Assembly (NCBI GenBank): GCA_032622095.1
Contig: CP136067.1
Span: 81,184,705 to 81,248,704, forward strand
Direction: 5' to 3'
Length of the DNA stretch: 64,000 nt
Source: Siphonodentalium dalli
Taxonomy: Eukaryota; Mollusca; Scaphopoda; Gadilida; Siphonodentaliidae
The position numbers were made by a program, and so were the translations under genes. A model generated the notes under the pieces. That model was not told where the DNA came from. It did no database searches and saw nothing but the letters and a program-made list of their open reading frames with translations. Of the stretch, positions 42,650 through 53,676 are shown in pieces (the stretch's first letter is position 1; each line of letters begins with the position of its first letter).

Positions 42650-43297
42650 TTTTAATATTTTTTTTGACGCATATATATATACGCTCTTTATTTCAGCTTA
42701 TTGGAAAAAGAAAACGGACTCTTTTTTTTCTGGATGGGGGATACCATTTCCACCACTCCATTAAGTTTTTACACCAATCAATATAGTATATAGCAACCGC
42801 ACATTGTTTCGATCTATTATGATACCCGACTCATATTTTGATTTCCTTCCAGGGTTCGAAAAGGAAGTGAAGTATTCGCAAGGAAACTATACTACGTAAG
42901 CCAATTCACCTGGGGCATCGAATGGAAAGGAAAGTAAAAATTACACAATGTCCTCCAATTCAAGCCAGTCAGCAACACACGAAAGAAACCAGGGGAAAGT
43001 TCAATCTCTTTGTTCGTACCCGAAATCTATACAACGACATACAGAACATCTATTGAGTCTGGAAGACTTATCGCCATGTAATACAACCAAATGTCATGTT
43101 CTCGTGATTTAGCTATTAAATACCCAGACAATCCACTGCGATAGAACTATATCTAGGTTTTTGTAAATCGCAAAGAATACATTATTCTTTTCTAACAAGA
43201 AGGATGCTGCGGTCTGTCTGACATCACTCAAGGACGTGGCAATATAGTGTTTATATTATGAGACAGTTTTAGTATCTATCCATCTTGCTGCATGGGA

Positions 43298-43325
43298 TAT
43301 AAAACTTTGAGATTAAAATCAGTCT
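43298..43325 (+). promoter_or_regulatory. TATA box and Inr-like sequence of the Hv1-like gene
   Basis: TATAAAA at 43298-43304 is followed, 21 bp from its first base, by TCAGTCT (43319-43325), which fits the TCAGT(C/T) initiator. The ATG of exon 1 lies 30-35 bp further on. The spacing suits a core promoter with a very short 5' UTR; this is inference from sequence only. Confidence 0.45.
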
Positions 43326-43354
43326 CATCTTCCGGATAACTGACTATACTTACA

Positions 43355-43431
43355 ATGAGCTCGTCCGACTCTTCAATGGCAACTCCAGCGGATCATCGAA
43401 ATCGAGGAAACAAAGAAACGCATTGCGACAG
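43355..43431 (+). CDS. Hv1-like voltage-sensor protein, exon 1 (start)
   Basis: The first coding exon starts ATG (context TTACAATGAGC) and encodes MSSSDSSMATPADHRNRGNK + ETHCD plus two bases, ending at a donor G|GTAATC. The two leftover bases (AG) join the single base A that opens the S1 exon to give AGA (Arg), so the frame passes exactly into RFRQRVSKF. A short polar cytoplasmic N-terminus fits the Hv1 family. The ATG was chosen because the phase match is exact and a TATA-like promoter lies just upstream; a second in-frame ATG occurs at codon 8. Intron 1 is 6.7 kb and full of TIR elements. Confidence 0.65.
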
Positions 43432-43476
43432 GTAATCAATACATGGTTTCCAGTGTAAAGACGCTGTTGCTATATA

Positions 43477-44061
43477 GATCATGCCACGAATCTCTACTCT
43501 TGCTAACGAGCTATAGAGATCATATTCCACCAGGATAAAACCTGGGAACATTTAGAAGTTTTGACAGGGAACCTTATAAAGTCGAAAAATAACACGGGGA
43601 ATATATTTCTTAGTTATTATCTGTTCCTTCAAATAATGCATTTCACTGTAGGAGAAGGCCCCAACTCGAAATGGTATGGTTTTCTGTGACGTTTGAGCCG
43701 ATATCGCAATAACTTTAAATGAATTACCCAGGAGAAATTCCATAATTGTAAGCGACGCAAAGGAAAATCGCTCACAAAGTCACTTAAATCGTGAAATTTC
43801 GAGTTGGGACCTTCACCTACAGTGAAGTACATTATTAAGGAACAGATACTAAGAAATATATTCCCACGTTATTTTTTTCTACTTGATTAGGTTCTGATCT
43901 GTCAAAATTTCAAAAAGTTCCCAGGTTTTGTACTGGTTGAATATGAGCTCGACGAGCGTTAGCCAGTCTATGTAAACATACACTCAGATTCATACTTATA
44001 TGTGGGTATGTAGTTTACTCCAGACTGGGCGTTAGCCAGAGTAGAGATTCGTGGCATGATC
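43477..44061. mobile_element. TA-flanked TIR element containing HP4 copy 2
   Basis: GATCATGCCACGAATCTCTA + CTCT...GCTAACG is inverted at the right as CGTTAGCCAGAGTAGAGATT + CGTGGCATGATC, with TA at both ends. The interior holds a foldback (43556-43870) of the family seen at 38133-38515, so one element seems to have inserted in another. It lies in intron 1 of the Hv1-like gene. Confidence 0.85.
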
Positions 44062-44094
44062 TACGTTATTACAAAAAACCGGAGTTTAGTTTAA

Positions 44095-44275
44095 ACATAT
44101 TTATTTGTCTAAATTCAATAATACATAGGAAATAACACATATACTTGTATACAGACAATGGGATTGGAGGACAAGTGCTGACTCACTTATGAGTACCTCC
44201 TCTCCCGAGAGCATGTATAGGCGCGTTCCAGTCCCATTGCAATCAACTGACGCCTATATGTTGTAGTTTCACAAT
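44095..44275 (-). mobile_element. Possible LINE 3' tail, antisense
   Basis: On the minus strand the sequence runs GGAGGTACTCATAAGTGAGT, TTGTCCTCCAATCCCATTGT and ends AGACAAATAAATATGTTTAA, resembling a 3' UTR with AATAAA. A related stretch (GGGATTGGAGGACAAGTTCT, with a similar AT-rich neighbour) lies at 55250-55330. The class is uncertain. Confidence 0.35.
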
Positions 44276-44300
44276 TTTAACCCTGAATTTTAACCCTGGT

Positions 44301-44380
44301 AAGCGATGTAATCAAATGTATTTAAAATGTAACTGAAAATAAGCGATGTAATCAAATGTATTTAAAATGTAACTGAAAAT
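44301..44380. repeat. 40-bp perfect tandem duplication
   Basis: AAGCGATGTAATCAAATGTA + TTTAAAATGTAACTGAAAAT occurs twice, exactly. Confidence 0.95.
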
Positions 44381-44796
44381 ACTCTTTAATTTAAAAACTT
44401 GTTATTATTACAAGCTTCATAATTTGTAAATATGTCCTCCCCTAAATTGGCGGGAGTTTCCAAGTCATTTCTATAGCCACCATGTATGGCTATATACCAT
44501 GCACCTCTTCGCTTTTGAAAAGTTAACATATGTTGGTGCCCTACCGATTTCACACCAGCAACATATTATATGTACGTTTTGCACTCGAAAATGATATTGG
44601 ACCTATATATGGAGATATTTGTAGGACGGCATGATTATCAACGGAGGCAAATTTACCATGCAGATTTAGAATTTTATTTAGGATCCCGCAATGTCACTTA
44701 TAACGAAAGTTTACGTTTCCTTTGCAGAGTTATATAGCGACTAATTTAAAGAGCGGTGTCAATTGTTGGTTTATATAATTCTTATTAAACGACCGT

Positions 44797-45200
44797 TTGA
44801 TAAAAAAAAACGGTCGTATTATGCAAATGGGTTGTCCGCCGTCCATCCGTCGTCCATCCATCCGCTTTTGGTTTCCGGATGATAACTTTAGATTGAATCG
44901 AGTGAACTGAACCAAATTTGGTATGTTAGTTTACCACACCAAAATACAGATCGAGTTCGAATATGGGGTTCGTCCCAATAATTTTGACTGAATTATGCCC
45001 ATTTTTCTACTTAGATTTGTACCTGATTTGCGGTTTCCGGATGATAACTTTAGATTGATTCAAGTGAACTGAACCAAAATTTGTTTATTAATTTACCACC
45101 CCAAAATACAAATCAAGTTCGAATATGGCTTTCGTCCGCATGATTTTGACTGAGTTAAGCCCCTTTGTTTACTTAGATTTTACCTGATTTATGCGCCTGT
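44797..45200. repeat. Two tandem units of about 170 bp
   Basis: GGTTTCCGGATGATAACTTT + AGATTGA starts two diverged units (about 44871 and 45032) that share AGTGAACTGAACCAAA, TACCAC.CCAAAATACA, AAGTTCGAATATGG and ATTTTGACTGA. They are preceded by an ACGACCGTTT...AAAACGGTCGT stem. Confidence 0.8.
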
Positions 45201-45218
45201 GAGTTATGAATTATTCTA

Positions 45219-47334
45219 GTTGGAAGTAATTTTCATTGTATGTTGACTGGAGGGGGAAACAGGAAAAATTCCAAGAGATTTTCAACAAAGAATTTCTCTG
45301 GACCTTATCACATATCATCTTCTTCTTTGTATAAAGAATCTGAACAGTTATTGAGAAAAGACAATAACAATGGATTTTAAATTCATTTTTAAAGTTGAAA
45401 ATCGTTCCTACCGTCGTCGATCGAACAATTTGTCACAAAATATTCAAAATATCGACTCGTCAATTCAAATCAAAATTGGACGAAAACTTATTAACCAAGC
45501 CAAGCTATGTTCAAAACATATGCACGCGACCTGTACATGCATATATACCACTGCAGACTCTGTCTGGGTTGTAGTAACTTAAACGCCGACATCATAACAA
45601 ATCATATTAGTAACGACCCCATGTGTGCATTTAATCACTTCTTAATCGAATGCCCCCTATAAGCGAAAAGTAGGCGAAATTGGATCTGTGATATCATACT
45701 TTATACACCATAAAGACTCATATACTCAATGGATCTGAGAGCCTTAGTATTTCAGAAAACATAGCAATTGTTATGGCTGTAAAAAAAAATCATTATCCAA
45801 ACTAAACGGTTTTCGTAACTTGTGTTTACTTAGATGACAATTACTGCATGAGTTATGACGATCCACCCCTCCCGCCAAAATATCTCACTGGGTCTAGCGA
45901 AAAATAACATGTAACTTGACTAATCGTCGTGGTCATGCACGTTATCCTTATCTATATCTTCAATAATTATAATATATATATAGTCAGGCAGGACTGGCAG
46001 GAACATGACTTAAATATAAATATAAATGTATACACATTCCAAATCCATACGCATACAGATGCCTTAATATTACAGCACCCAATTTATATACCCCCACCAT
46101 GAAGCGACCCATGTGACGGGTCAAACCCGCACCGGGTAATATATCCACTTAAAATCCTCATGACTGGGGTATCACGACAATAATGGATATGGCTTTAATT
46201 CAGATTCCTTTGCTTTATGCCAAATCCATTTATTCCACAAATTTCTGACAAACCATTATTACATATTCTGTATGTCTATTTATTTGGAATAATAAAATAT
46301 GTTTGCATCAAAGTTGAAAACATGATTTTCTTTTTGCCACGTAGGCATACAGAACTGCCAAGTTAACTAATAATTAAACATAACAATTCAATTACCATAC
46401 AGCTTATTTAGTTATTTATGAGAGGAAGCTTCATTTGTGTCATAATATTTAGTTACAGTTTTAATTGCACGATTTGGCATCACACTTCTGAAATATTACA
46501 TTGAAGAATAAAGCTGCCACAACTATTTCAGCCCAATGAAAATAAATGTTGATATGCAGGGAACAACCAACAGGTAATATGCCACATTATTAGAGATATA
46601 CCTGGTCAGCTGGCGATTTTTCTATGGACCTATCATATGACCTAAAACTCATTTCAGCCCAAAGTTTTTTGATCAGCCTGCATGACATGACAATTCTGAA
46701 GTATAGAGCATTATTTATGTGTGGTTGTCTTTCCACATGAAAATAATGATGAAATTTCTTGAAACAAGAAACATTAAGTATTAAAGGTACTCAACCCGTA
46801 AAGAGGGTCCCCATCTCAACAGATTCCAACAACAACAATCCGATCAGAGGGTCCTATATTACTATTTCTTTGGCTTTGGGGATAAAAAATATTTGATTCG
46901 AGTCGAGGAACCCATCAAACAAAGCTCAGAGTTATTAGATATTGATTTTTCAAATTTGTTATGTTCTCGAGATGAGTACCAATAACTGCCGTAATCTGCT
47001 CTGGATGTGTACTCCAAATCTATTCAAACAGACAAGGATGAATAACTCTAAAATCAAGTGGTAATTTTAACGCAATTTTGACTGAGTTCTGGGCCAGATA
47101 GTATTCCCGATAATGAAAAATAATAGATTTCTAAAATCGATATCTAACAAATCTGAGCTTTGATGGGTGACTTCATCGACTCGAATCAAATATTGTTGAC
47201 CCCCGAAGCCATTGAAATAGTAATTGAGAAGAGTTTTATCGGGTTGAGTACCTTTAAGCATAACGCGCGTCAGGCTATTAAGCCAATTCCTCCCACCACT
47301 ATATATAGACTATAAAATGAAAATTACTTCCAAC
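45219..47334. mobile_element. 2.1-kb TA-flanked TIR element
   Basis: GTTGGAAGTAATTTTCAT at the left is exactly inverted at the right (ATGAAAATTACTTCCAAC), with TA on both sides. No transposase is recognisable despite the length. It encloses a second inverted-repeat element at 46781-47257. It lies in intron 1 of the Hv1-like gene. Confidence 0.8.
46781..47257. mobile_element. Foldback element with TTAAAGGTACTCAACCC ends
   Basis: TTAAAGGTACTCAACCCGTA at the left matches the inverse of GGGTTGAGTACCTTTAA at the right. The arms of about 190 bp also share AATATTTGATTCGAGTCGA, ACCCATCAAA, AAGCTCAGA and TTAGATAT. The termini contain TTAA. Nested in 45219-47334. Confidence 0.85.
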
Positions 47335-47336
47335 TA

Positions 47337-49000
47337 ACGCCATAACTGCACTTTTGAAAACAATCATACAGAGCTTCTTGGTTCCGGAAACATAAATTTG
47401 TTTTTAATATTTTCATGCCGAATGAGAATTTGTGTCAAATCTACAATATTATGAAATTTAAAAATTCATTTTAGGTCCGAACTGAAATATCAAGTTAAAA
47501 CTTTCGAGTTGGGACCTAACATTTTTTAATTTAAAATTTCGAGTTGGATCCACAAAATGTCGGACGTAAGCTTAACATTTGGGGCAATTTTTTATGTTAC
47601 AAATGTCACCAACACGTATTGTCTATACATGTAACTGAGACAGGAACAGTAAATTGGGCCTACTTCACACACGATATACGCTGTCATTCGGTTTGGTACT
47701 CGGATTTCCGTTTAGCGTTACCGGTTTAAATTTGTTTTGACTCACCACAAAGTGAAACAATATGAAAGGCATGAACTGTCGTAATATTATTGTTTTGGCA
47801 GGGGTGGGGTGGTAATACACATTTGCAGGCAGGCATGCCGGGGTGGGTGGGTGGTCAAAGAGGCAAAAACGCATTTTTGACAACATCATGCACATTTTCC
47901 ACTAAAGAACTTTTGATTGACTCTTCAATAAACATTTAAAAAATTGTGCCCATATTTAACATTTGTAATAGTTCAAAACATATTATAACTGCAAAAACGC
48001 CTTATTTATGTTACTGGGACCTCATATGGGCCTCAGTGGAGATGACATTAAGCCATTGGCATGTTGTATGTGTGGGACGGTGAAGTGAAACACTCCTTCC
48101 CGACACCCTTCCTTCGGAAAGAAGCTTCGAGAAATGTAAAACTGAAATAAATAAATTTGTCCTCGTGTAAATAAGATTAAGACATTTAAGCCTATACAAT
48201 TGTGTGCATGGGAAAAGAGCGAGCAACTGTCTCAAACATTAAGAGTGGCACAGAGAACGAGCGATCTCATTGGTTAATGGCAAAACAGATAACTTCACAG
48301 ATCAGAGTGCAGTGACATGTTTTGATAATTTCCCCACGCATTGTCAAACACAACTATTGTTGGAAAACTGAATACAGGCGATATATCCATAATTCAGTAT
48401 ACCCATCGCAATATAGGAGACATCATATTCGAGTTTTTATCAGTCAATGACATTAATGACTGATTATTCTATCGCATCTTGTTGTATTTATAACTATTTA
48501 TAAATACTACGATTCTCACAAACATTTACTGCTCCATATTTTAAAACGGTTTATTTCGTAATGTTGGGAATGCTGCGTCTTCGTAGAAATTAAATATAAT
48601 CGACAAATCTAGAGACGTACACCCATTAGGATTTTCGTTGGCTTTTCAAAGAGACTGCCTGATAGCCAAAACACATTTTCGGTTCATGTAATAGCTTGGA
48701 AAGGGGGGTGATATCTCACTGGATATGTAGGGGGTATTCTGGGATAAGTATAATTTGTTTGTCTATTTGTGTTTTTGTAAAATTGAATTCATATAGCTTA
48801 TAATAGTGTTTTATGTGCACCTATCAGCTTACGATAGGTTACTGTATTTGTCCGCTATATCAACACATTCGAATTCACATTTAGCAGTATGGAATTTGAC
48901 AGGAAGACCTAGCATACTCTCATATCAGCCGCACTCAAACAGTAACTTTTATTTACCTGAATTAAAAACCATCTCCGATACTTGAATTTATTAGCAATTG
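47337..49000. other. Hv1-like intron 1, nothing recognised
   Basis: Unique-looking AT-rich sequence with no exon, RNA gene or bounded element that I can support. Confidence 0.4.
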
Positions 49001-49150
49001 AATGCCAGGGGAGAGGAGCTCAGATAAGTTCGGCAACTTGTGCTCCGATCCTCTGTGCCCACAGACATATCATCATTGTTATATATCATCTGTGTAATAT
49101 GTATTGTATATTGTGGGTTACAATAAATATGCTCAAATCAAATCATACTC
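49000..49150 (+). mobile_element. Possible LINE 3' UTR tail
   Basis: CAACTTGTGCTCCGATCCTC, TGTAATATGTATTGTATATT and ACAATAAATATGCTCAAATC + AAATCATAC resemble the non-coding 3' end of a CR1/jockey-type LINE, with AATAAA followed by a short direct repeat (CAAATC). No RT coding remains. Confidence 0.4.
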
Positions 49151-49482
49151 TCATCATATACTGGAGACTCCAATGAATGTCAATGTATGTGGTAGACAAA
49201 ATTTATGCCTATCAGCCATTATTTGAAAACAATCTTCATATCTGCCTATAACCATTTTTTCAATTAAAACAGCAACTGAAACAGGTTAAACTGTCATTGG
49301 AAATAAAGGAGATAATTTCCCAGTCATAGTAGGAGTGATATCAGTAGGTGTTTCTGTGGTTTTTAGACCAAAATTAATGAAAATGGGTGGGGGTGTAACA
49401 AAATTGGGAGTAAAAATTATTTTTTTGCAGGTTTGTTGGGGGGTGGGTGGGATTGACATCCGGAATGACAGATGCACATACA

Positions 49483-49498
49483 CCCCCCCCCCCCCCCC
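49483..49498. repeat. Poly-C tract inside a G/C-skewed repeat
   Basis: A run of about 16 C, followed by a CACACACACACCC stretch. It forms the end of a GGTGGGGG/TGGGGGGTGGGTGGG region (49380-49460). Confidence 0.8.
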
Positions 49499-49804
49499 AC
49501 ACACACACCCTCACGAATACTTTCCTGTAATATTTTACTACCCGCTAGTTTTTACATAGTAAATATACCTCTACTCGATTGATCCCATTATTATTAAACG
49601 ACTTTTGTGGAATTATCATTGTTGAAGCCGAATAATTTTATCGCATATATAAATAACGTTTTGCTGTAATGCCGGGTCGTTTCAAATCTTACCGGGGCAG
49701 TATGAAGACTCAATTGTTATCGTCAAACGATTAATGCGGAATTTATCTTACCCGGGTTATGTTTGAAGACTGCCTCAGTATCGCACTAAAAAAGTATAAC
49801 TAAA

Positions 49805-50040
49805 TTTTTGTGCGACTCTAACCCAACGTTTAGTCAACCGAATCCGAATAAACGTTGATTGGGTTATGGCTGTTAACTAAACTAGTCGGGTTAGAAGAAA
49901 GTAACCAAACATTGGGTTATGGTAACCCAACTTTGTAATCAAACGTTGGGTTAAATTTAACAAACATTGGGTTTGAAGTAACTAAGAATGGGGTTAGAGA
50001 AAACCCAACCATTAACCCAACTTTGGATAACCCAACCATT
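49805..50040. repeat. Degenerate AACCCAA/TTGGGTTA repeat
   Basis: About fifteen imperfect AACCCAA(C/A) or TTGGGTTA words in both orientations with spacers of 8-20 bp, ending 55 bp before the S1 exon. It is not a telomeric array, because unit, spacing and orientation vary. Confidence 0.75.
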
Positions 50041-50093
50041 TTGACTAAACTTTATTTTGAGGGCTCACAATACCATGTACCATTTATTTTCAG

Positions 50094-50218
50094 ATTTCGC
50101 CAGAGGGTTTCTAAGTTCCTTCACACCCATGTCATTCTTATCATTGTGAGCACATTGGCCGTGCTGGACGCAATATGCGTGACTGGTCAGGCCATTGGCG
50201 ACATCCTCATTCTCCGGG
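50094..50218 (+). CDS. Hv1-like voltage-sensor protein, S1 exon
   Basis: Encodes (R)FRQRVSKFLHTHVILIIVST followed by LAVLDAICVTGQAIGDILIL + R. This aligns with S1 of voltage-gated proton channels. The Asp of VLDA is at the position of the human Hv1 selectivity-filter Asp112 and the later Asp at Asp123, but the intervening Glu119 position is Gln. Acceptor TTATTTTCAG, donor G|GTAAGT. It starts with one base completing Arg from exon 1 and ends with one base that makes Val with the next exon. The last 40 bases and the donor are the unit of a tandem array immediately downstream. Confidence 0.85.
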
Positions 50219-50650
50219 GTAAGTAAACAGTCTGTACACAAGTAGATATATAGAGTATCTCACGTGATCGTGTTGTGTGTGTGTGTGTGTGTGTGATTGG
50301 TCAGGCCATTGGCGACATCATCATTCTCCGGGGTAAGTAAACAGTCTGTACACAAGTAGATAGAGTATCTCACGTGATCGTGTTGTATGTGTGATTGGTC
50401 AGGCCATTGGCGACATCCTGATTCTCCGGGGTAAGTAAACAGTCTGTACACAAGTAGATAGAGTATCTCGCGTGATCGTGTTGTATGTGTGTGATTGGTC
50501 AGGCCATTGGCGACATCCTCATTCTCCGGGGTATGTGTGTGATTGGTCAGCCCATTGGCGACATCCTCCTCCGGAGCAAGTGAACAAACGGATCCTATCT
50601 CACGTCTGATTGGTCAGGCTATTGGCGACATCCTTATACCCATATTAAGT
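50181..50650. repeat. Tandem array of the S1 exon end plus its splice donor
   Basis: GATTGGTCAGGCCATTGGCG + ACATCCTCATTCTCCGGGGT + AAGTAAACAG recurs after the true exon end, with unit starts near 50295, 50393, 50493, 50541 and 50608. Units 2 to 4 keep the coding words and an intact GGGGTAAGT donor at 98-100 bp period, while the later ones degrade (GGGGTATGT, GGAGCAAGT). A (GT)n run and CTCACGTGATCGTGTTGT link the units. The array contains several perfect 5' splice sites. Confidence 0.92.
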
Positions 50651-52160
50651 CAGCAGACAAGCAGATATATCTTATCTCACGTTATCGGTTTGTGGGCATG
50701 TGCGCCGATGGGCACATAACAGAACAGAACTCGCTGATTTTAATCGTGGAAACTGATCTAGCCCAATCGGCTGACCGAATTCAAATATGTTCGTCACCGA
50801 GATTAATTGGAGCCAACGTTTTGTTCAAACTGCTTAAAATATTAGCTAGCTGTTCGTATATAGCAAGGCAGCAAGGTTTTTGTGTTGTTAATTTCTAGTA
50901 AATAACGAAACTAGACGAATTTGACAAAAAGAAAAAATAGACAGACAAACAGACACAAAACAAGCAAAACATGGTCGATTTACTTCCAACGGTCACAGTA
51001 TACATGCAGATTACTCCAAGAGAGGGCGTATAATAACTTATGGCGCGAAATTGGCAAACTGGTGTATTGCTTCTTGTAGATGTTGTTATATGGTGTATTT
51101 TAGCTACATGTTGTACTGTATTACCACTTGTGTGGCAAACTATATAACCCTATTTTATTTAACACGTGTGTAAATAAAACAACAAGAATATTCTTTCCCA
51201 CGAAAAGATGACTAAAAATGCGTTGGTTTGAAAGACAATGTGTAGCCACAAATGTGATTTGGGCTTGTAACAATGACCCTCCCAACGACAATGACTGGCA
51301 TGCAACAGTTGTGAGTTATCTCACAAAAAGAAAATACACTACAAATACACCTTACACACTACAAATGTCACAAATAGCATTATGAAGGTTATGCTGTTTC
51401 CGGGTTAGACTTTGTTAGTATGTTAGTATGTAACTCATTCGAGAGTCACCTTGATGTAAGGATTAATGTACCTGTCCGTGTCGGATTCGCGGTTGCTGCG
51501 CAAGCGGTTTCCGCATTGGGCAATTTTTCAGCGGTCTGCATCCGGGAAGTGCATGTGAACCAATGTATAATTGGGTTGATTTAGACATGCAGTGGCGCCA
51601 CAATCAGTTGTTCGCATCCGAATTTTCAACTAAATTCGCATTGGTTTCGGTTCAAATCAGATGACCAACTGTTGTAAATCAATCCACATTCGTTATTAAT
51701 GTCATAGCGATGAAACCTCTGACTGTATGGAAATGTTTAAGTGTATATTCGTGGGAAAACATCCAACGAAGGTGGCTATTCAATGTAAAAAACTAAAATG
51801 AAAATGTTCCATTACTATGTAATCCACGGTAAAACAAAATCAATGTTGACGCCGCCACATTCACACAAGGCAATCAACGCCGACAAATTAAGATTAAAAG
51901 AATTGGTCTATGTTGGTGTATGGTTACATTTCATTCAGCTCATGTTACAATAGATTTCAGATTCGTATACGTATCAACGACGCGTTCGATATGAGTTATA
52001 ACTATACAAAAGTTAGACATGTCATGCCTTTATTATTGGAAATTTCAGACCAAAGTAGTTTTAATTTTTTCGGCTAGTTTGATATTCAAACTAGTATTTG
52101 GTGTCATTTTTTTAAATTTTAGACCAACTGTCGAATATTTTAAAACTTTCGGTTAAATAT
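50650..52160. other. Hv1-like intron 2, first part
   Basis: No exon or RNA gene recognised. Contains a TACACTACAAATACACCTTACACACTAC-type local repeat at about 51337-51370. Confidence 0.4.
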
Positions 52161-52164
52161 TTAG

Positions 52165-52830
52165 AGGAGGAGGCGTTAGATTAACAAAATTCGAACCATT
52201 GGTGGGGAGGGGGTGCCTGGTTAGAAATTTCGAACCATTGATAGGGAGGGGTGTTTTTTGGTTAGAAATTTCCAACCATTGGTGGGGTGTGTTGGGTGTT
52301 TGGTTAAAAAATTCCAATCATTGTTGGTGAGGGGTGTTTGCAACTGTTTGGTTAGAAAATTCCAACCGTTGGTGTGGAGGGGGTGGGTGTTTGATTAGAA
52401 ATCTCCAACAATTGGTGGGGGAGGGGATGTTTGGTTTGAAATTTGCAATCATTGTTGGTGAGGGGGTGGGTGTTTGGTTTGATATTTCCAGCCATTGGTG
52501 GGGAGGGGTGTATGGTTAAAATTTTCAACAATTGGTGTGGAAGGGGGCGTTTGTTTAGAAATTACCAACCATTTATGTGGGAGGGGATGTTTGATTAGAA
52601 ATCTGCAACCAGTGGTGGTGGTGGTGGGGGGGGGGGGGGTTGTTTGGTTAGAAATTTGCAACCATTGGTGCATGGGGCAAGGAATGTTTGGTTAGAAATT
52701 TCAAACCATTGGTGGGGAGGGATGGGTGTTCGGTTTGAAATTTCCAGCCATTGGTGGGGGAGGGGGTGTTTGGTTTGAAATTTCCAACCATTGGTGGAAT
52801 ATCCGTCTGTTTCAAAGGGGAGGGGGTGAA
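52165..52830. repeat. G-rich minisatellite
   Basis: About 15 units of roughly 35-50 bp: TTTGGTTAGAAATTTCCAAC + CATTGGTGGGGAGGGGGTG. They are imperfect, with G-runs (up to 13 G near 52628) and strong G/T skew on the + strand, so G-quadruplex formation is likely. The ORFs through it are repeat artefacts. Confidence 0.93.
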
Positions 52831-53676
52831 GTAGAAAATACCAAGGTGGACGCGCCCCAACCGAGACTTCTAGTCACGTCTCTGATTCTATATTCAGATG
52901 CTTATTGCATTTTTATGTGTACCCACACCATGTCTAAATCTGAATCATAATAACCATATGTCGTTCGTCTGTCCGCATTGTCGTCTGTTCGGGCATGCGT
53001 CTGTCCGTAGACACATGTGCTATCCGATGTGATAACTTTGAATATTTTTTTATCGGATCGTATTCATATTTTGTGTGCAGATTTATGATGAAACACCTAC
53101 AAGTTGTATAGTTTTTGTTATCGGTCGGTTGATCAGTTCAGAAAATGTTAACAGGTTCCACCCATCACAGGGACATGCGATAACCCGAGTATTTCTCGTT
53201 CTGACCATCATCATATTTCATAATTTGGTTTATCATGGCACACTATACACATGTAATGATGTTGCTGATGATTGATTGGTTTTGAAAATGTTAACCATTC
53301 CAACCATCCAATTGAGACATGCCGTCAATAACTTAAATATTTTTTTCTGGTTATGATTAAAGAATGAAATAAAGTCACTAACAAACTCCCTGTTTTCGCC
53401 CTTCCTTTCTAGTTATATTAGTCTAGTCAAATTGCAGGGTCAGCCTAGAACACATTGTTAGTAAGATGATTTTGGTGTCAAAACATACGCAAATGTCCAA
53501 GGAACAACATATCCAAAATCCGCTAAAATCCGCTTTGGAGAAACTTTGTTAACCAAGATGGCATCCAACACGGTGCCTATGTTACATCAGTTCTCGAAAT
53601 AAGTCAGTATACGATATGTTATGGCATATGAATCGGCCTCTGGTTAGATGTAACCAATCTATGTTTGTTTTTGCAG

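Noticed and set aside
49805-50040. Interstitial telomeric repeat (TTGGGTTA)
   Set aside because: Orientation alternates, unit spacing is irregular and the core is not TTAGGG in tandem.
50295-50560. Extra alternative S1 exons
   Set aside because: The copies repeat only the last 40 coding bases and the donor; none has a 3' splice site or the S1 helix start, so they are array units and not exons.
52334-52950. Several Gly/Val- or Pro/Thr-rich ORFs on both strands
   Set aside because: They are artefacts of the G-rich minisatellite.
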